This document shows, piece after piece, positions 33,076 through 35,489 of a stretch of 35,489 nt of DNA; positions within the stretch are counted from its first letter, which is position 1, and each line of letters opens with the position of its first letter. The notes under the pieces were generated by a model. The model made no database searches and was not told the DNA's origin. It saw only the letters and a program-made list of their open reading frames with translations. The stretch comes from Streptomyces sp. F63 (GTDB lineage Bacteria > Actinomycetota > Actinomycetes > Streptomycetales > Streptomycetaceae). The translations under genes and the position numbers were made by a program. The stretch is from contig NZ_JAGPXX010000045.1 in NCBI RefSeq assembly GCF_018070345.1, positions 1 to 35,489 on the forward strand. The letters are read 5' to 3'.

Positions 33076-33090
33076 GCATTCTCGTAATGC
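33076..33090. promoter_or_regulatory. Palindrome GCATTCTCGTAATGC, likely operator (copy 2)
   Basis: Identical to 25361-25375 and followed by nearly the same CC-ACTACACACGGT. It lies 87 bp before the start of the 33177 gene, the same layout as copy 1 before its decayed relative. Confidence 0.55.
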
Positions 33091-33176
33091 GCCAACTACA
33101 CACGGTGATTCAGCGGACGTGAGCCTCATACCGCACACGCATCCGCTCCCCCACCACCCCGCCGGAAGGAAACCTC

Positions 33177-33629
33177 GTGCCGAACTCCACACCCCACCCC
33201 GCCGCCGGTCTCGACCCCCGCCATGGCGCCGGTCCCGACCCCGCCCCGGAGCGCACCCGGCGCACCGGCCCCCAGTTCCTCGCCCCCAAGCTCCAAGAGG
33301 CCCTGGCCGCCCGGGACGCGCTTGCCGTCGCGCTCACCGACGCCGGTATCCAGCTCCCCGCCATGGACGTCCGCACCCCCTGGGGCGACGCGCTCCCCGA
33401 CGAGCCCGACGAGCCCGACGACGCCGAGGACGCCGACGACCCGGCCGAGCCGCCCCGGGCCCGGCGGACGGACGAGGCCGCGGCGAAGCCCGCCCCGGCC
33501 GGCGAGCACCACCGCACCCCGGAGAGCGCCCGCTACGCCCTCGTCCACCTCGGCGTCTGCTCGGCCCCCGTCGCCCTCGCACTGGCCGCCGTCATCGCCC
33601 GGGGAGCCGTACGGGGCGCCGCCCGGTGA
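33177..33629 (+). CDS. Conserved Streptomyces hypothetical protein
   Basis: 150 residues from a GTG with GGAAGGA upstream. The N-terminus is Pro/Thr-rich. A central helix QFLAPKLQEALAARDALAVAL and GIQLPAMDVRTPWGD come next, then an acidic Asp/Glu/Pro insertion (about 80-115) and a C-terminal segment RYALVHLGVCSAPVALALAAVIARG. I recognise this as a type often found near WhiJ/DUF397 loci but know no function. Its stop overlaps the next start by GTGA. A decayed copy is at 25466. Confidence 0.7.
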   Translation: MPNSTPHPAAGLDPRHGAGPDPAPERTRRTGPQFLAPKLQEALAARDALAVALTDAGIQLPAMDVRTPWGDALPDEPDEPDDAEDADDPAEPPRARRTDEAAAKPAPAGEHHRTPESARYALVHLGVCSAPVALALAAVIARGAVRGAAR

Positions 33630-33892
33630 CCACTCCGCACCCCGCCGCCCCCACACCCGAGCCGGCCCCTCCCCCGCCCGGCACGGCCGTCCACGACACC
33701 GCCCGGGCCCGGGTCGGGATCGTCACGGGCCACGAGGGCCCGTACCTCCGGCTCCGCCCGCTCTCCGGCGGCCGGGAGTGGGCGGCCGACCCGGCGGACG
33801 TCCGCCCCCTCGACCCGGCCGAACTGCTCCGCGCCCAGGTCGCGGAGGCCAACACCCGCAGCCTGCAAGCACTCCGCGAACGAGACATGTGA
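33626..33892 (+). CDS. Small hypothetical protein, coupled to the preceding gene
   Basis: 88 residues: a Pro/Ala-rich first third, then RARVGIVTGHEGPYLRLRPLSGGREWAADPADVRPLDPAELLRAQV, a likely small beta-rich domain with a helical end. It starts on the GTGA overlap with 33177-33629 and so is translated with it. The next, broken gene begins inside its stop codon, again as GTGA; that junction is probably the point where a foreign 3' fragment was joined. Confidence 0.7.
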   Translation: MTTPHPAAPTPEPAPPPPGTAVHDTARARVGIVTGHEGPYLRLRPLSGGREWAADPADVRPLDPAELLRAQVAEANTRSLQALRERDM

Positions 33893-35009
33893 ACCACGGC
33901 GCGACGGCCGACCTCGGAAAGGCCGACGGCAAGCCGATCGACAACTATCTCGACTTCTTCGGCACGGAGAAGTGGGAAACCTTCGGCGACGTCAACTCGC
34001 TCGACCAGAAGGAGCTCGAGGGCTCGCTCAACCACATGCCGGACGCCCTCGGCAAGGCGCTGGAGGCCGCGACTCTCGGCTATCCGGCCGGGCAGCCGGA
34101 CGGGAGCGTGACCCGGGACGCGGACAACGCCGCGATCATGCAGAAGGTCATGGAGAAGTACGGATCGGACGCGGGCCTGCTCAAGACGCAGGAGGCCATG
34201 GCCGACAGCCTGGGGACCATGGGCGCCGGATACATCGACGACATCAACTGGGCCCTGGACAAGAACGATCGGAGCAGTGTCTTCGCGCTGGGCAGGAACC
34301 CGGAAGGGCGCCTCGACTTCTCGGACACCGATGACGGGAACGGGCGCAGCGTCGTCCGGGGCTTCCTCAGCTCCCTCGGCCAGTACCCGGACGCCTACGC
34401 GACGGTCTCCACCGCGGAGCAGGTCTACACCCGCAGCGTGCTGGAGACGCAGGTCGGCCCGGACGGGAAGATCGACACGGGCGCGGCGCGGTCAACGGTG
34501 CACGTGCGCGCCGAGGTGCAGGGCATGCTCGACCAGTCACGCGCCGACCAGGTCGAGGCCACGAACCTCAAGACGCACGAGGAGTACGAGAAGGCGGTCG
34601 CCAAGCGTGCCGGCTGGGTCGAGTTCGGGGCAACGGCGGCTGTAGCGGCGGGCGTCGCCTTCCTACCCGCGACCGCGGCCGTGGGCACAGCGGCGGTCCT
34701 CATCCCGCTGGCGACGGACACCGCGAGCGGTGCCCTGGAACAGGGCATCAGCAGATGGTCGGCGACATCTCCGACAACTCGGTGGACGAGCACAAGGAGA
34801 AGGTGGAGGAGCTCACCCAGATCGAGAGGCGCAAGATCTACTCCGCGGGTGAGAGCATGGCCGAAGCCCCGATGGAGGGCTTCCTTCGGAACATCGACGT
34901 GGAGCCCGACAGGGTTTTCGTCCAGGACCTCAAGGAATCGATGAGGCTCGGCTACTCGACGGGCAACGAGCGCGAGAACCAGCAGGGCAACGACCCGGAG
35001 ACGGGCTGA
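33889..35009 (+). pseudogene. DUF6571-family gene, 5'-truncated and frameshifted
   Basis: The first frame (33889 to about 34750) reads KPIDNYLDFFGTEKWETFG, LGKALEAATLGYPAG, SLGTMGAGYIDDINWALDKN and SLGQYPDAYATVSTAEQ, then a small hydrophobic region (ATAAVAAGVAFLPATAAVG): the C-terminal half of the large Streptomyces DUF6571 proteins. The N-terminal half, with its early secretion-substrate-like helices, is absent. Near 34750 the frame must shift by one base: after ALEQGIS the sense continues in the other frame as QMVGDISDNSVDEHKEKVEEL and ends with the stop at 35007-35009. So both the start and the reading frame are damaged. A sequencing slip could explain the frameshift but not the missing start. 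Confidence 0.7.
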
Positions 35010-35069
35010 GGCCAGGGACGGGCCGAGGCGGGGCGGGGCGGACGATGCCGACGACGCAGAAGGATGTTG

Positions 35070-35417
35070 ATGACGACCGTGACCAGTCGTAGAGGGACGC
35101 GAGGCATCCTCTGTGCGACCGTGGCCGGCTCTCTGGCACTCACCGTGGCGGGTTGCAGCGGAGGGGACGACGGGAGCGGCGAGAAGGAACCCGACACCTC
35201 CGTGGCGGCCGAACGCCTCTGCGGCGGCAAGGCCGTGTCGGCGGAGGCGGGCAAAGCTCTCCAAGTGATCATGGGCTACGCACAGTTCGAGCCATCCGAC
35301 GAGAAGACCACGGTCGCGGCCGCCGCACGGGAACTGGGCCGCACGGACGATTCCTCCGGGCGGGGGTCGCCATCTGCTGGTCCTCGAAGTCGGGTAAGTG
35401 AGCGTAACCATGTATGA
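35070..35417 (+). pseudogene. Lipoprotein gene cut short near an IS607-like element
   Basis: The ATG at 35070 has GAAGG seven bases upstream. The signal peptide reads ILCATVAGSLALTVAGC, with a clear lipobox at Cys29, and is followed by a Gly/Asp-rich linker and AERLCGGKAVSAEAGKALQVIMGY. Sense is lost around 35355, and the last ~20 codons are meaningless. Related lipoproteins following DUF6571 genes are usually well over 150 residues. The recombinase start at 35438 suggests that the element's left end lies between about 35355 and 35437. Confidence 0.6.
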
Positions 35418-35437
35418 GTGAGGGTCGTTGTCAGAGC

Positions 35438-35489
35438 GTGAATCTGACGGAATGGGCGAAGACGCAGGGCGTGCATCCGCAGACCGCGT
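35438..35489 (+). mobile_element. tnpA: Start of an IS607-family serine recombinase (TnpA), cut by the window end
   Basis: The GTG at 35438 begins VNLTEWAKTQGVHPQTA, the characteristic MerR-like DNA-binding start of IS607-family transposases/resolvases (the family goes on as YRWFREG). Only 17 residues are visible. IS607 elements have no terminal inverted repeats, so the left end cannot be fixed from sequence alone. A TnpB gene would be expected to follow outside the window. Confidence 0.7.

Noticed and set aside
32431..33087. 218-codon plus-strand frame in the gap after the AAA ATPase gene
   Set aside because: It starts inside the terminator hairpin, crosses a 7-bp repeat whose unit would scramble any frame, and has Arg/Pro/Ser-rich composition typical of non-coding GC-rich DNA.

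Overview
The window is high-GC actinobacterial DNA and most probably comes from Streptomyces. The evidence is near-uniform G/C in third codon positions, frequent GTG starts, 4-bp ATGA/GTGA gene overlaps, and several Streptomyces-typical families: WhiJ/Scr1-type regulators with DUF397 partners, an RsbW-like ATPase, DUF6571 and PglW/PglX. No rRNA, tRNA or CRISPR array was seen.

Layout. Positions 1-3.9 kb hold a WhiJ/AbaA-like trio (ATP-binding protein, helix-turn-helix regulator, DUF397 protein), an Rv0909-type antitoxin-like protein, a small lipoprotein and a RibD/dihydrofolate-reductase-like enzyme. Positions 3.97-13.5 kb (minus strand) are a complete Wadjet-type anti-plasmid operon, jetA-jetB-jetC-jetD, built from the DUF2397 / DUF2398 / SMC / DUF2399-TOPRIM families. 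Its genes are joined by 4-bp overlaps, and a repeat-rich tract between jetB and jetC appears to switch reading frame. A nucleotidyltransferase-fold gene and a truncated DUF1772 membrane-protein gene follow. Positions 15.5-24.1 kb (plus strand) carry pglW and pglX, the kinase and adenine methyltransferase of the Pgl/BREX-2 phage defence system. PglY, PglZ and the other BREX-2 partners are not in the window. The central part of pglX has much lower GC than its flanks. The two defence loci stand back to back and read outward, so 4-24 kb is a defence island.

Positions 24.1-27.7 kb begin with a second WhiJ-like regulator/DUF397 pair, followed by a gene graveyard: a decayed copy of a gene that is intact at 33.2 kb, a gene with an in-frame stop, an orphan 185-codon gene, the C-terminal remnant of a regulator, and a methyltransferase pseudogene. 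Positions 27.7-30.9 kb hold a Tat-exported metallo-beta-lactamase-fold hydrolase, a class A beta-lactamase-like serine hydrolase and a divergent LysR regulator. At 31.2-32.4 kb there is a lone RecF/OLD-like AAA ATPase, probably translated from a leaderless mRNA. At 33.1-35.0 kb a second copy of the 25.3 kb leader region precedes two small overlapping genes and a 5'-truncated, frameshifted DUF6571 gene. The right edge has a truncated lipoprotein gene next to the first 17 codons of what looks like an IS607-family serine recombinase.

How the parts act together (inference from families): Wadjet cleaves incoming circular plasmids, PglW/PglX belong to phage restriction, and the WhiJ-like regulators, truncated genes, duplicated leader and IS607-like end mark the flanks as recombination-prone accessory DNA.
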